The position numbers were made by a program, and so were the translations under genes. This document shows positions 16,773-26,839 of a DNA stretch of 64,000 nt, piece after piece; the first letter of the stretch is position 1; every line of letters begins with the position of its first letter. This DNA comes from JAWXBG01 sp044375415 (GTDB lineage Bacteria > Bacteroidota > Bacteroidia > Flavobacteriales_D > Sanyastnellaceae): assembly GCA_044375415.1 (NCBI GenBank), contig JBILMS010000008.1:19748-83747 (forward strand). The letters are read 5' to 3'. The notes beneath the pieces are model-generated. The model saw only the letters and a list, made by a program, of their open reading frames with translations. It was not told the DNA's origin and searched no databases.

Positions 16773-17417
16773 TCATTCTAAATCCCTTTCCTTCCTCCAC
16801 TTTCTCCATGCCTTCAATGTTACCAAAGCTCCTGCGTAATCGTTCATCGCCATGTCAAATACCCATATCTGTCCATCTCTTGGACGATAATAAAAAGTAT
16901 AAGCGAGATTAGTAGTGCGCAACGCATCATAATAATCCCGTTTTAATTCCATGGGATATACCACTCCCGAATCCGTCTTCTCAGGCATTGTATACATAGT
17001 AAACCTATCCGAATAGCCACATGGCCCACACTTTTCCTCCTGCATTTCGGGAAGAGCCCAAATGACCTTGTGGGCGCGAAGGACATCAGGAGATAATAAG
17101 GGTCGGATAGAATCCTGGTATTGCTCCCAATCTGCGCTGTCTATTCTCTCCCTTTGGGTAAAAGAAGTATCGCAAAATAAAACGCACCCCGGATTTTCCC
17201 CTTCTAGCCTCAATCGATTCGGAAAGAAGTATTTGCCTTTGTAATATGCCAATTCCAGCGAGTCCGCTTGGTAAGTTCTTTTCGGAGGATTAACCAGAAT
17301 TTCTGATGTACCGGAAGTCTCGGGTGACACAGGCGTTTCTGTCGTAGATTGACAGGAAAAAAGAATTCCGGCGATCCAGACTGCGCAAAAATTGTATTCT
17401 TTTGTTGAACTAATCAT
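16773..17417 (-). CDS. Hypothetical lipoprotein
   Basis: Family not recognised. It has 214 residues from the ATG at 17417, which places a lipobox (LFSC) at Cys22 when counting from the first in-frame TTG-started extension or Cys15 from the ATG region; the hydrophobic stretch VWIAGILFSC is clear in either case. A Thr/Ser/Pro linker (STTETPVSPETSGTSE) is followed by a globular domain with four cysteines (including CVLFCDTSF and EKCGPCGY) and an aromatic-rich C-terminus (YTFYYRPRDGQIWVFDMAM). The CGPCG motif looks thioredoxin-like, but surrounding residues do not support a thioredoxin fold. It stands alone, facing away from purL. Confidence 0.7.
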   Translation of the reverse strand: MISSTKEYNFCAVWIAGILFSCQSTTETPVSPETSGTSEILVNPPKRTYQADSLELAYYKGKYFFPNRLRLEGENPGCVLFCDTSFTQRERIDSADWEQYQDSIRPLLSPDVLRAHKVIWALPEMQEEKCGPCGYSDRFTMYTMPEKTDSGVVYPMELKRDYYDALRTTNLAYTFYYRPRDGQIWVFDMAMNDYAGALVTLKAWRKWRKERDLE

Positions 17418-17538
17418 TTCGGTATTGCGGAAAATCAACTGATTAAGCCTTGATTTATTGTTGAAAGCTGAATGAAAAGCCCGTCCAAATGTACCCCGTC
17501 CCTTCGTAAATTCGCCGCTTACAAATTAAGCGTTTTTC

Positions 17539-19782
17539 ATGTCCATAGCCAGAGCCCAACAGGCCGCCACCCTTGAAGAAGCCAAAGAAATGGGTCTTCT
17601 TCCCGAAGAATTTGAAAAAATTACCTCCGTTTTAGGCAGAACTCCCAACTTCACTGAAATGTGCGTCTATTCGGTGATGTGGAGCGAACACTGCTCCTAC
17701 AAAAATTCTATAAAGTGGTTAAAAACCCTTCCAAAAGAAGGTCCTCACATGCTCGTAAAAGCGGGTGAGGAAAATGCCGGTCTCGTAGATGTAGGCGATG
17801 GATTGGGCTGTGCTTTTAAAATTGAATCTCACAATCACCCCTCGGCTATCGAACCTTATCAGGGGGCGGCTACCGGCGTGGGTGGTATCAACCGCGATAT
17901 TTTCACGATGGGTGCTCGTCCGATTGCCCAATTAAATTCTTTGCGCTTCGGTAAACTCGACAATCCTCGCACCAAATGGCTCCTGGCCGGTGTGGTTAAA
18001 GGTATTGGCGACTATGGAAATGCCTTCGGTATTCCAATTGTCGGCGGTGAGGTATTCTTTGATGAGAGCTATCAGAGCAATCCGCTGGTAAATGCCATGT
18101 CTGTAGGACTGGTTGATGCAAAAAGAATTATCTCATCCAAAGCCAAAGGGGTGGGAAATCCTGTTTACATCGTTGGTTCTGCGACAGGAAAAGATGGTAT
18201 CAAAGGTGCCTCTTTTGCCTCCAAAGACATGAGCGAAGATTCTGCTAAAGATCTTCCAAGCGTACAAGTAGGTGATCCATTCCAAGAGAAATTGCTCCTA
18301 GAAGCAACTATGGAATTAGCCCAAACAGACGCTATCGCAGGGATGCAGGACATGGGTGCCGCCGGAATTACTTGTTCAACATCTGAGATGAGCGCAGGCG
18401 GTAAAGTGGGTATGGATATTCAACTCGATTTGGTACCCACTCGTCAGGAAGGAATGGCTCCATTTGAAATTCTACTCAGCGAATCGCAAGAGAGGATGTT
18501 GATCGTGGTGAAAAAAGGTGAAGAGAAAACCGTAGAAGCGATATTTGAAAAATGGGATCTACACGCCGTGAAAATCGGTGTAGTAACCAAAGGTCCCATG
18601 GTTCGTTATTTTATGAATAAGGAATTAGTCGGAGAGATTCCCGCCGAATCACTGGTGCTAGGTGGAGGTGCGCCTGTTTATGAAAGAGATTACAAGGAAC
18701 CGGCTTATTACGCTAAAGCCCAGAAATTTGAAATGTCGCAGGTTCCCGAACCAAAAGATTATGTGGTTGCAGCACGCCAATTGATGGCCAATCACAATTT
18801 AGCAAGCAAACGATGGATATACGAACAGTATGACTCCATGGTGGGCACAGTTAACATGTGTACCAATAAACCATCTGATGCAGCTGTTGTAAATATCAAA
18901 GGAACCAATAAAGCTTTAGCCCTCACGGTAGATTGCAACGCTCGTTATGTAAATAATGACCCGGAAAAAGGTACCATGATCGCCGTAGCTGAAGCCGCCA
19001 GAAATATCGTCTGCAGCGGTGGAGAACCCTCAGCGATTACAAACTGCTTGAATTTCGGAAACCCTTATAACCCTGAGGTCTATTGGCAATTTGTAGGTGC
19101 CATCAAAGGGATGAGCGAGGCTTGTAAAAAATTCAATACTCCTGTGACCGGAGGAAACGTCAGCTTCTACAATCAAACGGCAAACGAAGACGGAACAGCA
19201 AATCCTGTCTTCCCTACTCCAACCATCGGAATGTTGGGAGTAATGAACGATAAAAGTTTACACACCACGCTTGAGTTTAAGTATAAAGGCGATTTGATCT
19301 ATCTTTTAGGTGTTCCGCGAAATGACATTAATAGTTCAGAATACCTTGCTTCGATTCATGGTATTCGATTGTCTCCGGCTCCTTTTATCGATCTCGATGA
19401 AGAATTGAGACTTCAGAATTGTATTAAAGGATTGATCAAGAATAATTTTATTTCTTCGGCTCACGATGTAAGTGATGGCGGACTTTTCAGTGCACTCTGC
19501 GAAATGGCCATGCCAAATGATCTCGGATTCGACATTGTTACCGATGGTGAAATCCGCAAAGACGCATTCCTTTTTGGTGAATCGCAAAGCCGCATTGTTG
19601 TTACTGTTGTAGAGGATTACGAAGACGATTTCCTCGATCATGTCGGAGATAGTAATGTAGAAGTAATTCTTTTGGGACACGTAACCAAAGGCCGTATCAC
19701 AATAGATGAAGAAAATTTTGGTTATATCGAGGATTATAAAACCTTATACGACCATGCCATCGCTAACGAAATGGTAAACTAA
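17539..19782 (+). CDS. purL: Phosphoribosylformylglycinamidine synthase subunit PurL
   Basis: ATP-dependent conversion of FGAR to FGAM, the fourth step of purine synthesis. The protein has 747 residues, the short type that works with separate PurQ and PurS (neither in this window). Visible hallmarks are WSEHCSYKNS near residue 50, the substrate/Mg loop HNHPSAIEPYQGAATGVGG, QDMGAAGITCSTSEM in the centre, and a second-half phrase SAHDVSDGGLFSALCEM. The start ATG is preceded by an AT-rich leader with no Shine-Dalgarno sequence. The PASTA-domain gene begins 12 bp after the stop, so they are probably co-transcribed. purK and purA lie elsewhere in the window, so purine genes are scattered. Confidence 0.96.
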   Translation: MSIARAQQAATLEEAKEMGLLPEEFEKITSVLGRTPNFTEMCVYSVMWSEHCSYKNSIKWLKTLPKEGPHMLVKAGEENAGLVDVGDGLGCAFKIESHNHPSAIEPYQGAATGVGGINRDIFTMGARPIAQLNSLRFGKLDNPRTKWLLAGVVKGIGDYGNAFGIPIVGGEVFFDESYQSNPLVNAMSVGLVDAKRIISSKAKGVGNPVYIVGSATGKDGIKGASFASKDMSEDSAKDLPSVQVGDPFQEKLLLEATMELAQTDAIAGMQDMGAAGITCSTSEMSAGGKVGMDIQLDLVPTRQEGMAPFEILLSESQERMLIVVKKGEEKTVEAIFEKWDLHAVKIGVVTKGPMVRYFMNKELVGEIPAESLVLGGGAPVYERDYKEPAYYAKAQKFEMSQVPEPKDYVVAARQLMANHNLASKRWIYEQYDSMVGTVNMCTNKPSDAAVVNIKGTNKALALTVDCNARYVNNDPEKGTMIAVAEAARNIVCSGGEPSAITNCLNFGNPYNPEVYWQFVGAIKGMSEACKKFNTPVTGGNVSFYNQTANEDGTANPVFPTPTIGMLGVMNDKSLHTTLEFKYKGDLIYLLGVPRNDINSSEYLASIHGIRLSPAPFIDLDEELRLQNCIKGLIKNNFISSAHDVSDGGLFSALCEMAMPNDLGFDIVTDGEIRKDAFLFGESQSRIVVTVVEDYEDDFLDHVGDSNVEVILLGHVTKGRITIDEENFGYIEDYKTLYDHAIANEMVN

Positions 19783-19794
19783 TCGCCGACAACT

Positions 19795-20607
19795 ATGTCT
19801 CTGAGAGAGTTTATCAAAACAAAAGATTTCCGCAAACATCTCCTTAGAATTTTAGGAGTGTATGTTGGTGCTATACTCATTATTTGGCTTTATCTGGCAT
19901 GGTACACTGATCACGGCGAGTATATATCTGTGCCGGAAGTGCGAGGTATGAGTTTCGAAGAGGCCGTAACTTCCATCGAAGATAGAGACTTAAAATATGT
20001 TGTTGTCGATTCCATTTATGTAGAAAATGCAAAAGGTGGAACGGTGATGGAGCAAAGCCCTTTACCGGAAAGTCAAGTGAAAGAAGGAAGAGAAGTTTTT
20101 CTTACAACTTATCGCGTTTCTCCACCTTTAGAAACAATCAATATCGAAGAAGGAGAATATGCCCAAGTAGCACTTATTAAATTGAACAATAAGGGAATTA
20201 AGGTTCGCAAAATCGAAGAACCCAACAATCAAATGATCGGTGCTGTCATAAAACTTACCTACAAAGGCAAAAAATTAAAAGCAGGAAGTCAAGTGAAAAG
20301 AGGTGAGGAAGTAACCATGCATATTGGGGTTTCTGCGAATGAACAAGTATTAATACCCAATCTTGCGGGTATGACACTCGACTCCGCTATGGCGACTTTG
20401 GAAAGAGCTGAACTTATGATGGGTCTTACCATTTCGAATACTACTTTGACAAGCAGTGCTGACAGCATGGCTGCTCGTGTTTGCAGTCAGTCGCCGGCAC
20501 ATTCGTCGGACGTGTATGTGCCGAAAGGACAGATAGTAGACTTATGGATATCGGTAGGACCTTGTGAACCGGACAGTATTCCTGTCACACCTCCTCCATC
20601 TGAATAA
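19795..20607 (+). CDS. PASTA domain-containing membrane protein
   Basis: A 270-residue protein with a short cytoplasmic N-terminus, one membrane helix (about 18-38, ILGVYVGAILIIWLYLAWY) and three consecutive PASTA domains on the periplasmic side. Domain one starts at ISVPEVRGMSFEEA, the second is degenerate, and the third starts at VLIPNLAGMTLDSA. PASTA domains bind peptidoglycan fragments in kinases and PBPs; here there is no kinase or transpeptidase domain. It is followed 18 bp later by a T9SS-sorted protein and then rluD, a rightward run that probably forms one transcript with purL. Confidence 0.9.
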   Translation: MSLREFIKTKDFRKHLLRILGVYVGAILIIWLYLAWYTDHGEYISVPEVRGMSFEEAVTSIEDRDLKYVVVDSIYVENAKGGTVMEQSPLPESQVKEGREVFLTTYRVSPPLETINIEEGEYAQVALIKLNNKGIKVRKIEEPNNQMIGAVIKLTYKGKKLKAGSQVKRGEEVTMHIGVSANEQVLIPNLAGMTLDSAMATLERAELMMGLTISNTTLTSSADSMAARVCSQSPAHSSDVYVPKGQIVDLWISVGPCEPDSIPVTPPPSE

Positions 20608-20625
20608 ACTGATTAAGAAAAAAGA

Positions 20626-22521
20626 ATGAAGAAAACAGGAATTATTCTACTCGCCTTCATGTTGTGCATATCCTCGTGGGCTCAGACACCCACGGGCTCC
20701 GAGACTGAGGGAACTATGATCTATGGATATCCGCAGATGGAACGATTCAAACGCGAACAACGATTTGAAGCACGAGCACAACGCGGAGGTGGATCCAGTT
20801 TACCCATTCCTTTTTTCGACGATTTTTCTCGCTATTCATTACCCACCGACGATCCGGAAATACCGGTAGAATGGCAAATGTGGGAAGATGACGACGTGTT
20901 TATAAATGGAACTTTTCCTGTAGCTCCTCTTACCATAGGAGTAGCCACTTTTGAAGGACTTGGAGCAGATGGTTACCCTTACGATTTCACCGACGAAAAT
21001 TCATACGGAGGCGCAGATACTCTTACTTCACTTCCTTTAAATCTAGCCGGCCTTACCGCTGAAGACAATGTATATCTGACATTCTTTTATGAGCCCGGTG
21101 GACTAGGTAACAACCCGGACCCACAAGACTCTTTGGTAGTGGAATTTTACAGCCCCTTTGGAGCCGGTGAATGGTTTCGTCAATGGGGAATTGCAGGAAA
21201 CAACAACGTTGCTTTTCAACAAGTTTTTCTTCCCATTTCTGCAGCCGAGTTTTTAATGGATGGATTCCGCTTCCGTTTTAGAAACTATGCCACACTCAGC
21301 GGTAATGCAGATCATTGGCATATTGATTACGTAACTGTCGACGATGATATTGATCCGACAAATTACTCCTTTGATGAAGTTGCTATGGAATATCCCTTAA
21401 ATACTTTATTGGATGAGTACACTGCCATGCCCCTAACTCATTACTTAACGAACCCCTCAGGATTTGTAAAGGATGAGGCTACATTTTATCAGCGAAATCT
21501 GGGGGATGATCCTGAAAACGTTGTTACTAGTATGTGCATTCGAAATGAGACTACTAATAATTTGGTTTGTTTAGCTGATGAAGATCGTGATTTCAACATT
21601 AATTTTCCGGAAGGAGAAGTTATACGCGATTTAACTGTAAGTACGATTTTGCCGTTCGATGCCTTGCAAACAGATACATGTCTCATTTATGATGTAAACA
21701 CTTTCTGTACTACCACAGATGCGCACCTCGACAATGACTCTACACACTTCAAACAAGTATTCTACAACTATTATGCATACGACGATGGCACAGCAGAACG
21801 TCCTTACGCCATAAATGTTAGCGGAGGACAAGTGGCCATGAAATATTTCAGCGAAGTGGAAGATACATTACTAGGATTATTTATTCACTGGATGCCGTTC
21901 CAATACGACAATTCGGACAAGAATTTTCTTCTAAGAATTTGGGGAGATAACAGCGGAATACCGGGCACCGAACTTATAGAAAACTTTGAATTCCATTCTC
22001 CACAATATTATCACGACGGGTACAACATCTTCTCATATTACGAATACGATGAACCGGTATCTGTAGATGGTACATTCTATGTAGGTTGGGTGCAGGACAA
22101 TAACTCTCAATTGAATGTCGGTAACGATAAAAACACGAACAACAATCCGGCTAAACTGTTTTTCAATTTAGGGGGAGGAAGTACGTGGACGCAGAGTACA
22201 ATAACCGGTTCTGTTATGATTCGACCGGTATTTAAATCCGGTAAATCCAATGTGTGGAATAATGTGGTAGAAAACACCACGGAAATATTTGAACTTTTCC
22301 CTAATCCGGCCGAGAACAAATTTCATGTTAATCTCCGTTCGAACGGCACTAACAAGATGACAATGTTTGATGCGGCCGGCAGAGAAGTAAAAACAACGAC
22401 TTTTAATGGAGGCGGAATGCAAACCGTTGACATATCATCTATATCAGAAGGTATCTACTATGTGCAGATCACTGATGTTATGTCCGGAATTGTTTCCACC
22501 CAAAAATTGATTGTGCAGTAA
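20626..22521 (+). CDS. T9SS type A sorting domain-containing secreted protein
   Basis: A 631-residue protein with an N-terminal Sec signal peptide (1-20, ending SSWAQ) and a classic C-terminal T9SS sorting domain of about 75 residues (FELFPNPAENKFHVNL ... GIYYVQITDVMSGIVSTQKL). The body includes an acidic, aromatic-rich beta-sandwich-like region (residues about 60-260, with FFDDFSRYSLPTDDPE and the later HWHIDYVTVDD), which I cannot assign to an enzyme family. It is presumably exported across the outer membrane and either anchored at the surface or released. The downstream pseudouridine synthase start is 2 nt after its stop, so the two are tightly coupled despite unrelated functions. Confidence 0.9.
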   Translation: MKKTGIILLAFMLCISSWAQTPTGSETEGTMIYGYPQMERFKREQRFEARAQRGGGSSLPIPFFDDFSRYSLPTDDPEIPVEWQMWEDDDVFINGTFPVAPLTIGVATFEGLGADGYPYDFTDENSYGGADTLTSLPLNLAGLTAEDNVYLTFFYEPGGLGNNPDPQDSLVVEFYSPFGAGEWFRQWGIAGNNNVAFQQVFLPISAAEFLMDGFRFRFRNYATLSGNADHWHIDYVTVDDDIDPTNYSFDEVAMEYPLNTLLDEYTAMPLTHYLTNPSGFVKDEATFYQRNLGDDPENVVTSMCIRNETTNNLVCLADEDRDFNINFPEGEVIRDLTVSTILPFDALQTDTCLIYDVNTFCTTTDAHLDNDSTHFKQVFYNYYAYDDGTAERPYAINVSGGQVAMKYFSEVEDTLLGLFIHWMPFQYDNSDKNFLLRIWGDNSGIPGTELIENFEFHSPQYYHDGYNIFSYYEYDEPVSVDGTFYVGWVQDNNSQLNVGNDKNTNNNPAKLFFNLGGGSTWTQSTITGSVMIRPVFKSGKSNVWNNVVENTTEIFELFPNPAENKFHVNLRSNGTNKMTMFDAAGREVKTTTFNGGGMQTVDISSISEGIYYVQITDVMSGIVSTQKLIVQ

Positions 22522-22523
22522 GT

Positions 22524-23564
22524 ATGGCAGATGAAGAAGATCTTCCCTTAGAAGATAATGATGATACTCTTTTTGAACATCATAGAATTGTTGCAGATAA
22601 AGGGCAAGGTCTGTTACGAGTAGATAAATTTTTACAGACTCGTTTAGAAAAAACATCGCGCAGCCGAATACAAGCGGCATCCGATTCGGGTTTTGTACGT
22701 GTAAATGGTGAGCCTGTAAAAAGCAGTTATAAGATCAAACCGGATGATGTTATCACGCTGGAGCTGCCATATCCCATCCGAGAAATTGAATTACGTCCGG
22801 AGAATATTCCCCTCGACATCGTATATGAAGATGCTGAACTTGTTGTCTTGAATAAACCGGCAGGACTTGTTGTGCATCCCGGTCATGGCAACTACACAGG
22901 TACTTTAGTGAATGCGCTTATTTACCATTTCGAAAATCTACCGGATAATACCGGAAATGAACGTCCCGGACTTATACATCGAATCGATAAAAACACGACC
23001 GGTCTTATGGTATGTGCAAAAACGGAACACTCGATGACCCATTTGGCGAAACAATTTTTCGATCGAACCATTGAGCGTAGATACTGGGCACTTGTTTGGG
23101 GTGATGTGAAAGAAGACGGAACGATCGTAGGAAATTTAGGGCGTAGTTTACACGATCGTAAACTCATGACGGTATATCCGGAAGGAGAAGGTGGAAAACA
23201 CGCTGTTACTCATTACAAGCTGATCGAATCTTTTGGATATGTGAGTCTTGTAGAATGTAAACTCGAAACAGGTCGCACACACCAGATCAGAGCGCACATG
23301 AAATACATTGGTCATCCCCTATTTAATGATCCTGAATATGGTGGTGATAGAATTCTAAAAGGAACCACATTCAGCAAGTACAAACAGTTTATCGATAACT
23401 GTTTTTCCATTGTCAATCGTCAAGCCCTTCACGCAAAATCACTCGGCTTCGAACATCCCGCTACCGGCAAATGGCATCAATTTGAAATTGATTTACCGGA
23501 GGATATGAAAACGGTTCTTGAAAAGTGGAGGAATTATACCAAGGCGAGTGAGGGGAAGCAGTAG
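22524..23564 (+). CDS. rluD: RluA/RluD-family 23S rRNA pseudouridine synthase
   Basis: Converts specific uridines of 23S rRNA to pseudouridine. A 30-residue acidic lead is followed by an S4 RNA-binding domain (about 31-90, LRVDKFLQTRLEKTSRSRIQ). The RluA-type catalytic domain contains the HRIDKNTTGLMV motif (152-163; Asp155 is the catalytic residue) and the late phrase GRTHQIRAHM. At 346 residues the length is normal for RluD (helix 69 of 23S rRNA), but paralogues of this family are hard to separate, so the symbol is tentative. The start ATG is 2 nt after the preceding stop. Confidence 0.85.
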   Translation: MADEEDLPLEDNDDTLFEHHRIVADKGQGLLRVDKFLQTRLEKTSRSRIQAASDSGFVRVNGEPVKSSYKIKPDDVITLELPYPIREIELRPENIPLDIVYEDAELVVLNKPAGLVVHPGHGNYTGTLVNALIYHFENLPDNTGNERPGLIHRIDKNTTGLMVCAKTEHSMTHLAKQFFDRTIERRYWALVWGDVKEDGTIVGNLGRSLHDRKLMTVYPEGEGGKHAVTHYKLIESFGYVSLVECKLETGRTHQIRAHMKYIGHPLFNDPEYGGDRILKGTTFSKYKQFIDNCFSIVNRQALHAKSLGFEHPATGKWHQFEIDLPEDMKTVLEKWRNYTKASEGKQ

Positions 23565-23565
23565 T

Positions 23566-23680
23566 AGGCAGTTGGCAGTCGAGTGAACGATTTTTGGAGA
23601 CGTGCACCCTCTCGAACTGGAACAGTTTCTCGAACAGTTTGCGGGAAGTTCATAGATCGCAGACTGGGGGTGTGAACGTT
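23566..23680 (+). repeat. Modular intergenic string
   Basis: GTAGGCAGTTGGCAGTCGAG; GAACGATTTTTGGAGACGTG; CACCCTCTCGAACTGGAACA; GTTTCTCGAACAG; GGAAGTTCATAGATCGCAGA; CTGGGGGTGTGAACGTTTTC. Same order as at 16244-16360 and 54010-54160. Confidence 0.6.
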
Positions 23681-23698
23681 TTCTTGTAGACCTTTCCT

Positions 23699-23767
23699 AA
23701 ACCGAGCGGAGCCCAGGTTTTATTACGTTGTTGTATCAACGATCGGTCCCCGAGCGAAGCCGAGGGG
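23699..23767 (+). repeat. Paired-hairpin repeat element A
   Basis: AAACCGAGCGGAGCCCAGGT, a 25-bp spacer, then GATCGGTCCCCGAGCGAAGC with CGAGGGG. Same orientation as the copy at 5303. Confidence 0.8.
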
Positions 23768-23948
23768 TGGTATGGTTGAACGTTTATCAATACATGGTCA
23801 TACCTTTACCCATTGTCACCCTTCGTAAAAAATTCGGTAGTTCATTGTGCTAAAATGAAGCTATTGTTTTTGTGGTTCAGAAAACACCTCAGAAAAACAA
23901 AATCTATCTTAATACTTCATACAATCACCAAGACACTATGCGAAATGA

Positions 23949-26354
23949 CTACTTCACCCTATTCTTCAAATCATCTGCTCCGCCTTTTTTCTCTTTGACT
24001 TTCATCTGCTGATTTCCGAAACGAAGAGAAAAGTCTATTCTGAATTGCTGACTCTCCCAGCCTCCGCGTGTGTCCATATATTGTCCATCAAAATCACTTA
24101 CTCCGCGCCATTGTGCTGTATGGAAAATATCGGTGTATGCCAATTTTAAGGTAGCACGACCTTTCATGAATGTCTTTTTGGCACCACAGTCCATGCTTCC
24201 CATGCCACTGTTCTTAAAGGTGCCTCCCCATAAACCGGGACCTGCGGCCCATCCACTTAGTTCAATTCCCCAGTCCTTAGGTAAAATAAAGGCCATTTGA
24301 GCATAAAAATTATATGAAATAAAATCGATGTCAATTTTTCTTCCATCATCTAGATCCGCTTTGGTGCGCTGATAGTAACCCGTTGCACTTACATATGTAC
24401 TCAACCACTTCTTTACTTGAACCGGAGCACTGATAGATAAAGCACCATATTGCTGAAACCCTAGATTTGTTTGACTGATATAAGAAGCGTCTCCATCGGC
24501 ATAAATATTCATCGTCGAGAAATCCTCCGTGTTTGAAACCGTCAACGAAGTAGTGTACATATACTTGTAGGTATGGGAAAGCTCTATATTGTTTGTGTAT
24601 TGCGGACGAAGAAAAGGATTCCCCTTTTGATAGGTCAACTCGTCCATTTTAAATTCAAATGGATTTAAATCCTGATAAGATGGTCTATCGATTCTTCGTG
24701 AATAAGACAAACTCAAAGCATTCATCGGATTAAGTGCGTAACTCAAAGACACATTTGGAAAAATATTAAAATAGGATGTATCATTTACTTCATCTTCCTG
24801 AACAAGCGCATTGAGTTCCCCGCGGCTATTGGTCTGCTCTGCACGTGCGCCCATTTGTAAACCAATCTTCGACCATTGTCTGCTATAGTTCAAATACAAA
24901 GCATTGATATTTTCAGTGTATTGAAAATTATTTGATCGAGCAGAATCCAATTGATCCACATTGCCTTCGATATTGTAGAAGTCAAACGTATTGTCCGTAG
25001 AAACCTGAGACACTTTTGCTCCTATTCCAATTTTTCCCTTCAATGCATTTCGTTCATAGTCCGATTTAACACTATAAATGTCGATATCAGTGGGCGAAGA
25101 AGTGCGATATATATTCTCATTCAGAATCGTTTCTTGATTGCCGTCGTAATATCTATTCGGCTGATAACTCTCCGTGCGAATGCGATACATACCCATATCG
25201 GCATCCACTTTAAATGTGGTTCCGGATGTATCTGTGAACATGTAATTCAGGTTAAAAGCACCATTATTCCGAGTACCATCATTTCTCACATCGGCAATGA
25301 GGATCTCCTCCTGAAAGTAATCTACTTCGGGACCGATGATCGTTGTGCTCTCATTGCTCCACTTTTCGTCTGAAATATTTCCGCTTGCAATAAATCCTAT
25401 TGTACTTCTTGAATTGATAAAATAATCGGCACCTACTTTAAAGTCATTAGTCAAATTTTCGCTCTCACTTCTGGTTCGCTGGAAAAATTTCTTCCCATTC
25501 TGAATGCGATCGAGGTCCATCCAGTTTCTTCTTGGACCTCCCGACAAAGTGTAGTTTCCAAAAGCATTCCACTTTTCTACCCGACGATTCAAGTTGATAG
25601 AACCGTTGTACTTGGGAACTTCTCCTTGCGCAAAACCCAGGTTTACCGAGCCATTGGTGCCGAAATTTTTGTTCTTCTTTAGTCGGATATTTATAATACC
25701 CCCTGTGCCGGCAGCATCATATTTGGCAGATGGATTCGAAATAATTTCAATAGCTTCGATATTCGAACTCTGCATATTCTTAAGCATGGCCGCTAGAGCT
25801 GCCGCGTCCAAAGGAGAAGGTTTTCCATCAATGTAAATCTGAACTCCACTTCTTCCTTTGAGCATTACGTTGTCGTTGTTGTCTAAACTAACACCCGGCG
25901 CTTTTCGAAGCAATTCCAGTGCGGTATTGCCTGTGGCGTTCATTGTATTCTCCACATTAAAAACTGTCATATCCGGCTTCACCTCAACGAGCGGTTTTAC
26001 GTAAACATATTCCACCGTTTTCATCTCTACACTTTGTTCAGCAACAGCTATGTCATTAAACGTTTTTGTAGAACCGGATTCAATTGCGAATGGTTCTGTT
26101 TGATAGTTATTGAATCCCATTGCCATTACAGACAAATAGTAATTTCCTCCCGGAACATTATCTAAGTAAAACGTGCCGTCCAACTCTGTGGCGCTTGCTT
26201 TTACTACTGATGAATCGGCTGTTGCAAATAAAACAACATTGGCAAAGGGTAACGGCTCCTGCTTATTATCTCGAATAAGTCCCGTGATTGAACTTTGGGC
26301 AAAGGAGAAAGAGTAAATAGCTAAAGCTAAAACGAAAGTAAAAAGGCTTTTCAT
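23949..26354 (-). CDS. TonB-dependent receptor-like outer membrane protein
   Basis: A protein of 801 residues from the ATG at 26354, which begins a clear signal peptide (MKSLFTFVLALAIYSFSFAQ). It has an N-terminal carboxypeptidase-like regulatory domain (about 22-105, ITGLIRDNKQEPLPFANVVL ... FYLDNVPGGNYYLSVMAMGF). The plug follows (MNATGNTALELLRKAPGVSL ... VQIYIDGKP ... IEIISNPSAKYDAAGTGGII), then a barrel with repeated short strands and YSRRIDRPSY. This is the 'outer membrane beta-barrel family protein' type common in Bacteroidota rather than a full SusC. The C-terminus continues past the final strand with a Lys-rich tail, which is unusual for a barrel end. No SusD neighbour. Ligand unknown. 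Confidence 0.9.
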   Translation of the reverse strand: MKSLFTFVLALAIYSFSFAQSSITGLIRDNKQEPLPFANVVLFATADSSVVKASATELDGTFYLDNVPGGNYYLSVMAMGFNNYQTEPFAIESGSTKTFNDIAVAEQSVEMKTVEYVYVKPLVEVKPDMTVFNVENTMNATGNTALELLRKAPGVSLDNNDNVMLKGRSGVQIYIDGKPSPLDAAALAAMLKNMQSSNIEAIEIISNPSAKYDAAGTGGIINIRLKKNKNFGTNGSVNLGFAQGEVPKYNGSINLNRRVEKWNAFGNYTLSGGPRRNWMDLDRIQNGKKFFQRTRSESENLTNDFKVGADYFINSRSTIGFIASGNISDEKWSNESTTIIGPEVDYFQEEILIADVRNDGTRNNGAFNLNYMFTDTSGTTFKVDADMGMYRIRTESYQPNRYYDGNQETILNENIYRTSSPTDIDIYSVKSDYERNALKGKIGIGAKVSQVSTDNTFDFYNIEGNVDQLDSARSNNFQYTENINALYLNYSRQWSKIGLQMGARAEQTNSRGELNALVQEDEVNDTSYFNIFPNVSLSYALNPMNALSLSYSRRIDRPSYQDLNPFEFKMDELTYQKGNPFLRPQYTNNIELSHTYKYMYTTSLTVSNTEDFSTMNIYADGDASYISQTNLGFQQYGALSISAPVQVKKWLSTYVSATGYYQRTKADLDDGRKIDIDFISYNFYAQMAFILPKDWGIELSGWAAGPGLWGGTFKNSGMGSMDCGAKKTFMKGRATLKLAYTDIFHTAQWRGVSDFDGQYMDTRGGWESQQFRIDFSLRFGNQQMKVKEKKGGADDLKNRVK

Positions 26355-26446
26355 GGTTCCGGTTTGGGACGACAAAGGAAATACAATAAGAGACGGAGAA
26401 TTTTCCGTTCATCCCATTTTGACAGTTTTTTGGAAATAAGAATTAA

Positions 26447-26836
26447 TCAGGCTTCAGAGATCGCCGCTGCAAGTGCTTCAAATTCCGACGAGCTCATTTG
26501 CACTCTCGGCTTCGTAAAGTTCACGTCACCAACGGAATTCATGGGTATTAGGTGTACGTGTGCATGAGGCACTTCCAGTCCTATAATGGCCACACCGATT
26601 CGTTGACAAGGCAATACTTTTTTCATTTTTTTGGCTACCTCGCGAGAAAAAAGATTGATCTCCGCTAGATAATCATCCGGTAAATCGTAGAAAAAATCAA
26701 CTTCAATTTTTGGAATCACGAGTGCATGTCCTTTCGCAACAGGCTGGATATCCAAAAAGGATAAAAACTTATCGTTTTCTGCAATTTTGTAACAAGGGAT
26801 TTCTCCGCTAATAATTTTAGAAAAGATAGTGGCCAT
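26447..26836 (-). CDS. HIT family nucleotide-binding protein
   Basis: Histidine-triad hydrolase or transferase acting on nucleoside phosphoramidates or dinucleoside polyphosphates. It has 129 residues with an N-terminal TIFSKIISGEIPCYKI and the triad HAHVHL at 91-96. The second family phrase is KGHALVIPKIE (35-45). It starts 3 nt after the greA stop, so it is translated from the greA message. Length and layout match Bacteroidota HinT-like proteins. Confidence 0.93.
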   Translation of the reverse strand: MATIFSKIISGEIPCYKIAENDKFLSFLDIQPVAKGHALVIPKIEVDFFYDLPDDYLAEINLFSREVAKKMKKVLPCQRIGVAIIGLEVPHAHVHLIPMNSVGDVNFTKPRVQMSSSEFEALAAAISEA

Positions 26837-26839
26837 TTT

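Larger units (their letters stand above)
23565..23948. other. Gene-free convergent gap with repeats
   Basis: Between converging rluD and a TonB receptor gene. It holds a copy of the modular string (23566-23680) and element A (23699-23767); the remaining 180 bp is AT-rich with no recognised feature. Confidence 0.7.

Noticed and set aside
16773..17417. Thioredoxin-like function for the CGPCG-containing lipoprotein
   Set aside because: The surrounding residues do not follow a thioredoxin fold (no preceding strand with Trp, no cis-Pro region), so the motif is probably coincidental.
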